Below, one piece after another: positions 1 to 6,310 of a stretch of 20,660 nt of DNA. The notes under the pieces are model-generated. The model worked only from the letters and a program-made list of their open reading frames with translations, did no database searches and was not told the DNA's origin. Positions within the stretch are counted from its first letter, which is position 1; every line of letters starts with the position of its first letter. A program made the position numbers and the translations under genes. This stretch comes from CAYJEQ01 sp964371155. GTDB lineage: Bacteria > Bacillota > Clostridia > Oscillospirales > Ruminococcaceae. The DNA is taken from contig CAYJLI010000040.1 of NCBI GenBank assembly GCA_964371155.1, forward strand, positions 1-20,660. Reading direction: 5' to 3'.

Positions 1-76
1 GAAAAGCGAAGCGATTAAAAAGAATGTAGCAATTTTTGCGGAGCAAAAGAGCGGAGATTTTTCACTAATAAAATAA
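1..76 (+). CDS. possible C-terminal end of an unidentified gene (partial)
   Basis: The frame starting at base 2 stays open to a TAA at 74-76 and would encode the last 24 residues of a protein ending in FSLIK. The stop lies against the left arm of a strong hairpin at 75-110, the layout expected for a gene end. The piece is too short to identify, and an open frame this short can arise by chance. Confidence 0.3.
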   Translation, partial: KSEAIKKNVAIFAEQKSGDFSLIK

Positions 77-110
77 TGCCACAACCTCTAAAATATGAGG
101 TTGTGGCATT
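75..110. terminator. bidirectional hairpin terminator
   Basis: A perfect 14-bp stem (75-88 pairing with 97-110) closes an 8-base loop. On the minus strand it is followed by an AT-rich, T-heavy tail, so it fits the end of the aconitase-X operon. It may also stop a plus-strand gene entering from the left edge. Confidence 0.75.
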
Positions 111-158
111 TATATTTATAATAATTTTGCAAATGTCTTAGGTAGCGGATTTTGCAAT

Positions 159-587
159 CTATAAACTGCTTTTTCTCTCCACTGTAACAATACCATTATC
201 TCCATCGACAGTCACAATATCACCATCCTGTATATGGTCAACCGGGTCGAAGTCTTTGTCAAAACCCACAACAGTTGGCACTTTCATACAAGCTATGGCA
301 ACGCCCGAGCTTGAGTCAACCTTAGTCATAACCATTGCACGAGGGCCGGCACCTGCCATATGCGCAGAGGTAAAGTAGCACGACCAGCCATTGGAGCCTT
401 TTGCACCTGGGAGCACTAATATTTTTCCCTTAAAACTTTGTCCTTTTTTCGAGCAGTTATAGTCGCAGATAACGCCTGTTTCGGGTACAATTCCACCAAA
501 ACTCGATATGCTATTTTCGCAAACAAGTGCTTCAGCGGTAACCTTACCACCGATAACACCTCTTCCTTTAAATGTTAAGGTCTCCAT
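159..587 (-). CDS. aconitase X small subunit (DUF126 swivel domain)
   Basis: This 142-residue protein matches the swivelling small subunit of the aconitase X (AcnX) family. It corresponds to the C-terminal swivel domain of ordinary aconitases and closes over the active site of the large subunit. The conserved segment PGAKGSNGWS (residues 60-69) carries the family's glycine/serine substrate-binding loop, followed by AHMAGAGPRAMV. The ATG at 587 is preferred over an upstream start at 617 because AGGAGGAG stands just upstream (593-600) at good spacing. The start overlaps the large-subunit stop by 13 bases, so translation is probably coupled. In bacteria, AcnX pairs are known as cis-3-hydroxy-L-proline dehydratases. 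In archaea the family dehydrates mevalonate 5-phosphate. The substrate here is not visible. Confidence 0.85.
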   Translation of the reverse strand: METLTFKGRGVIGGKVTAEALVCENSISSFGGIVPETGVICDYNCSKKGQSFKGKILVLPGAKGSNGWSCYFTSAHMAGAGPRAMVMTKVDSSSGVAIACMKVPTVVGFDKDFDPVDHIQDGDIVTVDGDNGIVTVERKSSL

Positions 588-1873
588 TTGTACTCCTCCT
601 TCCAACTGCCGCTGCAAGCTGCGTCAATACAAGCTTCCATACCGCCGTAATATGTTTTGCATTCGCTCATGTTTTTCACTGATTTACACTGCTTTAAGCT
701 GTCTAAAACCATTGCTTTGCGTTTAGTTAAGAAATTAGGTCCAATAGTGCCGGGGCAGCTACCTGTATAGATTTTTCCACCAGCTTCCTCAATTATCGCA
801 TTATAGCCGTTTTCCTCAGCCATAGCTTTTATTGGATATGTAGTCCATATCATGAGGAGCACGCCTTCTTTTACTTTTCTGCCTTTAAGCAGTTTAGCAA
901 TATACTGAATTTGCTTTATGTCATAATGGGGGCAACCAAGGCTTACGCTGTCAATCTCGCCTTCGCCATCATCGCACATTTCCTCATAAATAGGGATGAG
1001 TGCATCTTGACCAATAACGATTGTATCAACTGGTTCTTTGCCACCAAATGCCTGCTCCCTTGTGAGCGCCTCAGGAGTAACGCCAACTATATGGCAAAGC
1101 TCACAGTCGGACATTAGGCAAACACTTGTTAAAAACTGTCTTATATCGTTTAAATATACCTGTCCAAAATCGCCTTCAATAACTGGAATGCAGCTAAATG
1201 GCAGAGCGCCACCCACTGCCTTGCCAAGCATATCCCATTCGAGTAGATTCTTAGGCTTTACATTTACCTTTACAAGATGTGTGCCAAATCTATTTTCAGG
1301 GCAATGCATCCCCCATTTTGGAGTTCTCCCCGTAATGCTCGACCAAAAAGCTGCTTCAATACCATCAGAATTACAAGCCGCTCCCCAAATAGAGTTGCCA
1401 ACAATTGTAACGCCCGATTCAGTAGTTACAAAGTGCTCACCCTTCATGGGTATCCATCCATTTAGATAGGGTGCGCAAGTGCCGGCAAAGGTTACCCCTG
1501 CTTTTTTTGCTTTTTCGATAAAGTCGTTATTCTTATCAAAGAATCTTTTTTCCATGTGAAATTCTTCATAGCAGTCCTTATCACAAAGACTAACACAACT
1601 CTGTGCCTGACATTCCTCAGCTGTTTCATTAAACTCAACAAGCTCATCGGATAGACATAAATTCATCTTAGAAAACACTTCTGTGAAATCATCGGATTTG
1701 ATAACCTCTAAATAGTTGTGTGCACCACAAAAAACAGTCGCCTTTGTTACAGTGCAAAGTTCAGTTGCGCCCAGTACTTCGGCATAGTCCACAATGTTTT
1801 TAAGTGCAACTTGCTTTAGTCTACCGTGCTTGCCATTTAGCATCTCTTGTTCGTATTCTGTTAGATTTACCAA
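575..1873 (-). CDS. aconitase X catalytic large subunit (DUF521)
   Basis: This 432-residue protein is the catalytic subunit of an aconitase X-type dehydratase. Counted from the TTG, three conserved cysteine motifs typical of the Fe-S site are present: AGTCAPY (Cys133), SLGCPHY (Cys314) and GSCPGTIGP (Cys373). The length fits the stand-alone large subunit of two-gene AcnX systems. The frame could open at a GTG at 1882, but the G of that codon is also the last base of the AAGGAG Shine-Dalgarno (1882-1887), so it cannot be used. A TTG at 1873 lies 8 bases from the same site and yields MVNLTEYEQEML, a normal family beginning. It is followed by the swivel subunit with a 13-base overlap. By family precedent it dehydrates a hydroxylated proline or a related hydroxyacid; this is an inference. 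Confidence 0.85.
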   Translation of the reverse strand: MVNLTEYEQEMLNGKHGRLKQVALKNIVDYAEVLGATELCTVTKATVFCGAHNYLEVIKSDDFTEVFSKMNLCLSDELVEFNETAEECQAQSCVSLCDKDCYEEFHMEKRFFDKNNDFIEKAKKAGVTFAGTCAPYLNGWIPMKGEHFVTTESGVTIVGNSIWGAACNSDGIEAAFWSSITGRTPKWGMHCPENRFGTHLVKVNVKPKNLLEWDMLGKAVGGALPFSCIPVIEGDFGQVYLNDIRQFLTSVCLMSDCELCHIVGVTPEALTREQAFGGKEPVDTIVIGQDALIPIYEEMCDDGEGEIDSVSLGCPHYDIKQIQYIAKLLKGRKVKEGVLLMIWTTYPIKAMAEENGYNAIIEEAGGKIYTGSCPGTIGPNFLTKRKAMVLDSLKQCKSVKNMSECKTYYGGMEACIDAACSGSWKEEYKWRP

Positions 1874-2051
1874 AAAATTCACTCCTTAATTAATATGTAG
1901 TTTTTTAAAATGTAATACAAGGTGTTGTTTTGAGACTTTCCATGCTAAATAATATCGAGGCGATATACATAATTAAGGTGTGAAAATATTTTAAAAAGCC
2001 ACTTTCCTTAAAACGGCACCGCTACTGATATATAATTAATATTCAAGCACT

Positions 2052-2080
2052 ATTATACATAAATAAAGGCATTTTTGCAA
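2052..2080 (-). promoter_or_regulatory. candidate sigma-A promoter for the AcnX operon
   Basis: On the minus strand TTGCAA (2080-2075) is followed by a 17-base spacer and a consensus TATAAT (2057-2052). Transcription would begin near 2045 and give a leader of about 170 bases before the TTG start. Confidence 0.5.
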
Positions 2081-2248
2081 GCGAGAATAAGCGATAATCT
2101 GGAAGATATTTCTTTGGTTTTCATTTGAATAAATTTAGTGAAAAAAGTTCTGTCGCAATACTTTTGGATGCAAATAATTTCTCTTCAAAATCGTCATATT
2201 CAACAAAAAATGCAAGTTTCCATTCATAAATTCTTAATTGATAATTTA

Positions 2249-2276
2249 TTGACAATATATAATTACCTGTTATAAT
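2249..2276 (+). promoter_or_regulatory. consensus sigma-A promoter for the reductase lipoprotein
   Basis: Perfect TTGACA (2249-2254), a 16-base spacer and perfect TATAAT (2271-2276). The predicted transcript starts near 2283, about 110 bases ahead of the ATG at 2394. Confidence 0.8.
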
Positions 2277-2393
2277 ATTAACATAGGACGAATTCACTAA
2301 AAAGACAGTTGGTATTTGGTGAATAATTCTAAGAATAGAAATAAAATACAAATAATTATTATTGATGATTGAAAAATCAGAGGGGAATTAAAG

Positions 2394-4154
2394 ATGAAAA
2401 AGATTTTTGCTCTTTTACTTGCAAGTTTTATTGCATTTTCTGCTACTGCTTGTAGCTCCGAGCCTGCTCCAGCAGAAAGCTCAGAAACACCTGCCGAGAG
2501 CATAGTGCTCACGGGCAGTGCAATGGGTTTTGGTGGGGAGATAAATGTTGAAGTTATTATGGAAGGCGAGATTATTAAGGAAATTAAAATCGGCGAACAT
2601 CAGGAAACACCGAGTATCGGCACAGCGGCAATTGATGCAATTCCTGCCGCAATCACCGAAAATCAGTCGATAGCTGTTGAGGCAGTTTCGGGCGCAACAG
2701 TCACAGGCGACGCTATTATAGCGGCAGTAAGTGCAGCACTTATCGACGGCGGATACGATATTGCAAACTACTCAAAAGAAGTGGAAGCAGTGGTAGGTGA
2801 GAAAACATCCGAAACACTCGAGGCTGACATTGCAATAATCGGTGCAGGTGGCGCAGGCCTTACTGCGGCTATCGAAGCTAAGATGGCTGGCAAAGATGTT
2901 GTAATATTTGAAAAAATGCCATTTGCAGGCGGCAACACCGTTAAAGCGACAGGCGGTATGAATGCGGCGGAAACAAGCATTCAAGCAGCTGAAGGCATTG
3001 AAGATACCGTGGAAATCTTTATTGAAGACACACTAACAGGTGGTTATGACATCGGAAATCCCGAGCTTGTAACTAAAATGGCGGAAGACTCCGCAGAAGC
3101 TGTGGAGTGGCTTGCAAGCGTGGGCGCACCTTTAACACAGGTTTCCTTCTCGGGCGGTGCTACTAATTCAAGAATTCACCAGCCTGACGGCGGTGCGGCA
3201 GTGGGCGCATTTTTAGTGGAAAGTTTAGCCGCTAAAGCTGAAGAACTCGAAATTGAAATTATATACAATACTGAAGTAACAGAAATCCTAATGCAAGATG
3301 GTAAAGCTGTAGGCGTGAAAGCTACTTCCGACACAGTGGACTATATGGTAAATTCCGAAGCGGTAATTCTTGCAAGCGGTGGATTTGGTGCAAATGAAGA
3401 GATGTACGCTTCCTATCGCCCCGACCTTGCTGGATTTGTCACCACAAACCATGCAGGCGCAACAGGTGACGGTATAGCTATGGCTACCGCAGTGGGTGCA
3501 GGCACAGTGGATGTTGAGCAAATTCAAATTCATCCAACAGTGCACCAAGAAACAAGCATTATGATTACAGAGGGCGTGCGTGGAGACGGTGGTATACTTG
3601 TTAACCAAGCAGGCGAGCGTTTTATAAATGAAATGGAAACAAGGGATGTAGTTTCTGCGGCAGAAATAGCTCAAGAGGGCGGATATGCATATGTAATATT
3701 TGATCAAAACCTAAGAGAGCACCTATCTGCAACAGAAAAATATATCACAAATGGAATTACAGTAGAGGGTGAAACAATCGAAGAACTTGCTACAGCACTC
3801 GAAATAGACCCAACAGTCCTTTCAGAAACTCTAAACACATGGAATGCAGCAGTTGCAAGTGGGACTGATGCCCAGTTTGGCAGAACTACCGGCATGGAGT
3901 CCGATTTAAGCACAGGCCCTTATTACGCAGTAAAAGTATCCCCAGGTGTGCACCACACAATGGGCGGTGTAGCTATTGATGTAAATGCGCAGGTGCTAAC
4001 AGCCGAGGGCGAAGTAATCCCAGGACTCTTTGCGGCAGGCGAGGTAACAGGTGGTATCCACGGCGGTAACCGCATAGGCGGAAACGCTGTTACAGACATC
4101 GTAGTATTCGGAAGAGTGGCGGCAGAATCCGCTACTGCATATGTTGGAGAATAG
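2394..4154 (+). CDS. FMN-binding flavoprotein reductase lipoprotein, fumarate reductase type
   Basis: This 586-residue exported lipoprotein probably reduces an alpha,beta-unsaturated acid outside the cell. A signal peptide ends at an ATAC lipobox (Cys20). An FMN_bind domain (about 36-120) carries SGAT with Thr102 as the residue that ApbE would flavinylate. The FAD domain starts at GAGGAG (150-155). Active-site positions of Shewanella Fcc3 fumarate reductase are all present: His380 in HPT, Thr392-Glu393 in MITE, Arg417 in TRD, His520 in PGVHHTMGG and Arg560 in HGGNR. As I recall, urocanate reductase replaces the equivalents of His380 and Thr392, so a fumarate-like substrate is favoured. There is no haem domain, so electrons probably arrive through the flavins. 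The ApbE motif reads E-x-x-SGAT (Glu96), not the usual D-x-x-SGAT. It is transcribed alone, from its own promoter to a strong terminator. Confidence 0.85.
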   Translation: MKKIFALLLASFIAFSATACSSEPAPAESSETPAESIVLTGSAMGFGGEINVEVIMEGEIIKEIKIGEHQETPSIGTAAIDAIPAAITENQSIAVEAVSGATVTGDAIIAAVSAALIDGGYDIANYSKEVEAVVGEKTSETLEADIAIIGAGGAGLTAAIEAKMAGKDVVIFEKMPFAGGNTVKATGGMNAAETSIQAAEGIEDTVEIFIEDTLTGGYDIGNPELVTKMAEDSAEAVEWLASVGAPLTQVSFSGGATNSRIHQPDGGAAVGAFLVESLAAKAEELEIEIIYNTEVTEILMQDGKAVGVKATSDTVDYMVNSEAVILASGGFGANEEMYASYRPDLAGFVTTNHAGATGDGIAMATAVGAGTVDVEQIQIHPTVHQETSIMITEGVRGDGGILVNQAGERFINEMETRDVVSAAEIAQEGGYAYVIFDQNLREHLSATEKYITNGITVEGETIEELATALEIDPTVLSETLNTWNAAVASGTDAQFGRTTGMESDLSTGPYYAVKVSPGVHHTMGGVAIDVNAQVLTAEGEVIPGLFAAGEVTGGIHGGNRIGGNAVTDIVVFGRVAAESATAYVGE

Positions 4155-4218
4155 TTAATTTGTATTTTTTACACAGAGCAAAATATATGACTAACTAAGA
4201 CCTTTCACGACTTAAGAT

Positions 4219-4260
4219 AATAATTTCAGGGCCACGGTAAGCCGTGGTCCTGAAATTATT
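4219..4260 (+). terminator. strong hairpin terminator of the reductase gene
   Basis: A 19-bp stem (4219-4237 with 4242-4260) with one G-T pair closes a TAAG loop and is followed by a T-rich tail. It lies 64 bases after the reductase stop codon. Confidence 0.8.
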
Positions 4261-4314
4261 TTATGGCTATATAAAAAAATTAAGCTTAGTATACCAAAAG
4301 CTTTTAGATGATAA

Positions 4315-4348
4315 TAAAGGAGTTTCGCCCATGGGCGAAACTCCTTTA
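4315..4348. repeat. perfect palindrome A, related to the one at 5209-5239
   Basis: A 34-base perfect palindrome centred on CCATGG, beginning AAAGGAGTTTCGCC and followed by a T-rich run. It could be a second terminator or a dispersed hairpin repeat. Palindrome B downstream of the next gene has the same outer arm, with paired changes in the inner stem. Confidence 0.65.
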
Positions 4349-4393
4349 AATCATTTTATTTTAAATTGATAAAGGCATATAGCAATAATATAT

Positions 4394-4434
4394 TAACCCT
4401 CGTCTTTAACATACTGGGCAATATCAAAAATGTC
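4394..4434. repeat. 41-base direct repeat, left copy at gap edge
   Basis: Identical to 4535-4575, with the 100-N run exactly between. Most simply these are overlapping contig ends that the assembler failed to merge. Confidence 0.85.
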
Positions 4435-4534
4435 NNNNNNNNNNNNNNNNNNNNNNNNNNNNNNNNNNNNNNNNNNNNNNNNNNNNNNNNNNNNNNNNNN
4501 NNNNNNNNNNNNNNNNNNNNNNNNNNNNNNNNNN
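4435..4534. other. assembly gap (100 N)
   Basis: Exactly 100 N, the usual placeholder for a gap of unknown size. The identical flanks suggest the true gap may be zero or negative in length. Confidence 0.9.
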
Positions 4535-4575
4535 TAACCCTCGTCTTTAACATACTGGGCAATATCAAAAATGTC
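4535..4575. repeat. 41-base direct repeat, right copy at gap edge
   Basis: Second copy of 4394-4434, starting at the first base after the gap. Confidence 0.85.
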
Positions 4576-4742
4576 CAAATAAAGAGCACTGCAAGCTTGG
4601 GACAATTATTTCAAAATTCTGTCAATATTTCATTTTTTTCACCGTATTGTAATTTAAGATTAACTAAATCGGGAAGATTTTTTACTGCATATATTGTATA
4701 ATTTTATTATGGTCAGTAAGATATTGTAAAGGAAAATGTACA

Positions 4743-4770
4743 TTGGATTGAGTTGTTAACATTGTATATT
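4743..4770 (+). promoter_or_regulatory. weak candidate promoter for the glyoxalase gene
   Basis: TTGGAT (4743-4748), a 16-base spacer and TATATT (4765-4770). The match is partial, and the region is AT-rich enough to give such hits by chance. Confidence 0.35.
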
Positions 4771-4801
4771 TGCCGATAAAAAGGAATGTAGGTGAGGGGC
4801 T

Positions 4802-5176
4802 ATGAGTTTTAAATTTGCGCATAATAATATTAATGTCTTTGATTTAGAAAAAAGCCTTGAATTTTATAAAGAAGCGCTTGAACTTAAAGAAATGCGTAGA
4901 CACGACAGCCAGGATGGCTCTTTTACGCTTGTTTATTTAGGAGATTCTACGAGCGACCATCTTTTAGAGCTTACATATCTAAAGGATCGTCAGTCCCCGT
5001 ATGACTTAGGCGATAACGAGATACATTTGGCTTTTACCACCGATGATTTTGATGCCGCTTTTTCAAAACATAAAGCGATGGGATGCATATGCTATGAAAA
5101 TCCAAAGATGGGTATTTATTTCATAAGCGACCCAGATGGCTATTGGCTTGAAATCATACCAGCCAAAAAAAAGTAA
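4802..5176 (+). CDS. gloA: glyoxalase I (lactoylglutathione lyase-like, VOC fold)
   Basis: This 124-residue protein of the vicinal oxygen chelate superfamily has the length of bacterial glyoxalase I, which isomerises the thiol hemiacetal of methylglyoxal and so detoxifies it. The four metal ligands of the family are at the expected places: His7 in FAHNNINV, Glu56 in LLELTY, His75 in EIHLAF and Glu117 in YWLEIIP. The N-terminal pattern DLEKSLEFYKEAL is typical, as is the C-terminal SDPDGYWLEI. The thiol cofactor is unknown, since clostridia often lack glutathione. The ATG follows AGGTGAGG at good spacing. The gene stands alone between two related palindromes (4315-4348 and 5209-5239). A different VOC dioxygenase or isomerase is possible, but the ligand set favours glyoxalase I. 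Confidence 0.85.
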   Translation: MSFKFAHNNINVFDLEKSLEFYKEALELKEMRRHDSQDGSFTLVYLGDSTSDHLLELTYLKDRQSPYDLGDNEIHLAFTTDDFDAAFSKHKAMGCICYENPKMGIYFISDPDGYWLEIIPAKKK

Positions 5177-5208
5177 CTCTATGACAGTAGAATAAGTTAT
5201 CGAATTTT

Positions 5209-5239
5209 AAAGGAGTTTTGCCAATGGCAAAACTCCTTT
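5209..5239. repeat. palindrome B, hairpin related to 4315-4348
   Basis: A 15-bp inverted repeat about a single central base, 32 bases after the glyoxalase stop, probably acting as its terminator. Its outer arm AAAGGAGTTT is shared with palindrome A. The inner stem differs on both sides so that pairing is kept. Confidence 0.65.
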
Positions 5240-5292
5240 TAGACTATCTTAAAAACTTATAGTAAAGAAATTAAGAGTGAATATCAAAAGTC

Positions 5293-5397
5293 TTAGCTCT
5301 GCGTTACTGAATTATTCGCTGATTTCATGGTCTTGCTCACTGCTTTGCAAATTTTTGCTGCATCGTCAATTTGTACAGAGCGAATGCAACTCTTCAT
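5293..5397 (-). pseudogene. possible remnant of a GNAT acetyltransferase N-terminus
   Basis: A 34-codon minus-strand frame from ATG at 5397 encodes IRSVQIDDAAKICKAVSKTM near its start. This looks like the first strand and helix of GNAT acetyltransferases (the usual pattern is IR-x-A-x-x-x-DA-x-x-I). The frame then ends, with no acetyl-CoA loop and no ribosome binding site. I read it as a decayed fragment. Chance resemblance is possible in so short a stretch. Confidence 0.3.
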
Positions 5398-5426
5398 GTT
5401 AATTTAAAAAACTACTACAAAAAGTA

Positions 5427-5455
5427 TGGACTTTTTAGTCTAAATGAAGTATAGT
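5427..5455 (+). promoter_or_regulatory. candidate promoter for the CcpN-like gene
   Basis: TGGACT (5427-5432), a 17-base spacer and TATAGT (5450-5455). Transcription would start near 5462, which places the real start codon well inside the open frame that opens at 5464. A small inverted repeat, AAAAAGT / ACTTTTT (5419-5436), overlaps the -35 and could be an operator. Confidence 0.45.
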
Positions 5456-5463
5456 ATAGTTAG

Positions 5464-6156
5464 TTGTTTTGTATTTGTTATGTATTATTTAACTTTTATA
5501 GTGCTAAAAAAGGGGGGATTATTATCGAACTTTCAAAGCGCCAACAAGAAATTGTAGATATAATCAAAGAAAACAGTCCAGTTACTGCCGATGAAATTGC
5601 AGAGCGTTTTTCGCTATCTAAAGCAACTTTACGGCCTGATTTTGCTCTACTCACTTATACGGGTATCATATCAGCAAAGCCGAGAGTGGGCTATTTTTAT
5701 AAGGGCACCACGGATATATCCGACACTTTAAGCGAGATACTGGGCACATTTGAAATAAAAGACTGGATGGGAACTCCCTCGGTAATTCTTTCTTCCACTT
5801 CTGTGCATGATGCGATTGTGGAGCTTTTCACACAGGATGTCGGCAGTCTTTTCATTACCGATGCGAATAACATTCTCGAGGGGATTATTTCTCGTAAAGA
5901 CCTTTTAAAGGTTACTATTGGGCAAAATAATTTACATACCATGCCTGTTTCGATGATTATGACTCGCATGCCTAATTTAATAACAATTTCTCCCGAAGAG
6001 GCGCTTCTTTTAGCGGCGCAAAAAATGGAGACCCATAAGATAGACTCCCTGCCAGTGGTTGAAACTGTGCTTATTAACTCAAAGGAAGAATTAAAAGTTA
6101 TAGGTAGAATTACCAAGACGACCATTGTAAAAGCATTTGTTAAAATAGGGAAGTAG
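5464..6156 (+). CDS. ccpN: CcpN-like transcriptional repressor (HTH plus two CBS domains)
   Basis: The protein resembles Bacillus CcpN, which represses gluconeogenic genes and senses nucleotides through CBS domains. Within the 230-codon frame the helix-turn-helix covers about 21-72, with the marked motif KATLRPDFALLTYTG followed by PRVGYFYKG. Two CBS domains follow at about 96-150 and 160-225. The frame opens at a TTG (5464) that has no ribosome site, and its first 18 codons are unlike the family. Homology begins at IELSKRQ just after an A6G6 run (5506-5517) that looks like a Shine-Dalgarno. The only codons at the right place are ATT (5518, 5521) or ATC (5524), so the start may be non-canonical or hide a sequence error. 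Bacillus ccpN is followed by a PPDK-regulating kinase gene; here a terminator follows instead. Its targets are not visible. Confidence 0.75.
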   Translation: MFCICYVLFNFYSAKKGGIIIELSKRQQEIVDIIKENSPVTADEIAERFSLSKATLRPDFALLTYTGIISAKPRVGYFYKGTTDISDTLSEILGTFEIKDWMGTPSVILSSTSVHDAIVELFTQDVGSLFITDANNILEGIISRKDLLKVTIGQNNLHTMPVSMIMTRMPNLITISPEEALLLAAQKMETHKIDSLPVVETVLINSKEELKVIGRITKTTIVKAFVKIGK

Positions 6157-6181
6157 TCTTAGCATATCAATATTCATTTAT

Positions 6182-6224
6182 AAGCTCGCTCACGGATGGC
6201 ATTTTGTGAGTGGGCTTTTTATTT
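6182..6224 (+). terminator. hairpin terminator of the CcpN-like gene
   Basis: A 12-bp stem (6182-6193 with 6206-6217) including two G-T pairs is followed by a run of T residues. It lies 25 bases after the stop codon. Confidence 0.75.
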
Positions 6225-6234
6225 GAAAGCTCAC

Positions 6235-6263
6235 TTGACAAATTAATCACATAAGCCGATAAT
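6235..6263 (+). promoter_or_regulatory. near-consensus sigma-A promoter for the DUF362 gene
   Basis: Perfect TTGACA (6235-6240), a 17-base spacer and GATAAT (6258-6263). Transcription would start near 6270, about 40 bases before the ATG. Confidence 0.75.
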
Positions 6264-6310
6264 AGCATTATAACAAAAATATTTTAATGTAAAAGATGAA
6301 GGAGATTATT

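Larger units (their letters stand above)
1874..2393. other. divergent intergenic region
   Basis: About 520 AT-rich bases separate the minus-strand AcnX pair from the plus-strand reductase. I see one good promoter facing each way (2249-2276 plus, 2052-2080 minus) and leaders of roughly 170 and 110 bases. No convincing coding sequence lies here. The reductase leader holds only an imperfect inverted repeat between about 2290 and 2330. Confidence 0.6.
4155..4801. other. intergenic region with two hairpins and an assembly gap
   Basis: This stretch holds the reductase terminator, a perfect palindrome (4315-4348), a 100-N gap flanked by identical 41-base copies, and a weak promoter for the glyoxalase gene. 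Short minus-strand frames around 4600-4690 look protein-like but are broken by stops, so no gene is called. Confidence 0.5.

Noticed and set aside
2394..4154. Calling the flavoprotein a urocanate reductase because of the HAL-family gene in the window
   Set aside because: His380 and Thr392 match fumarate reductase as I recall the active sites, and the genes are far apart and separately transcribed.
4394..4690. Minus-strand peptides such as LDIFDIAQYVKDEG and NLPDLVNLKLQYGEKNEILTEF
   Set aside because: They look protein-like, and the first faintly recalls the start of Panacea/DUF4065 proteins. They lie in different frames, are bounded by stops and lack starts, so I do not call a pseudogene.
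4356..4701. Open frames on both strands running across the first N gap
   Set aside because: They are open only because N codons are read through. They include the duplicated 41 bases and have no ribosome sites.
5401..5470. CcpN operator in front of the CcpN-like gene or the DUF362 gene
   Set aside because: No sequence fits the Bacillus CcpN consensus as I recall it. Only a generic small inverted repeat was found.
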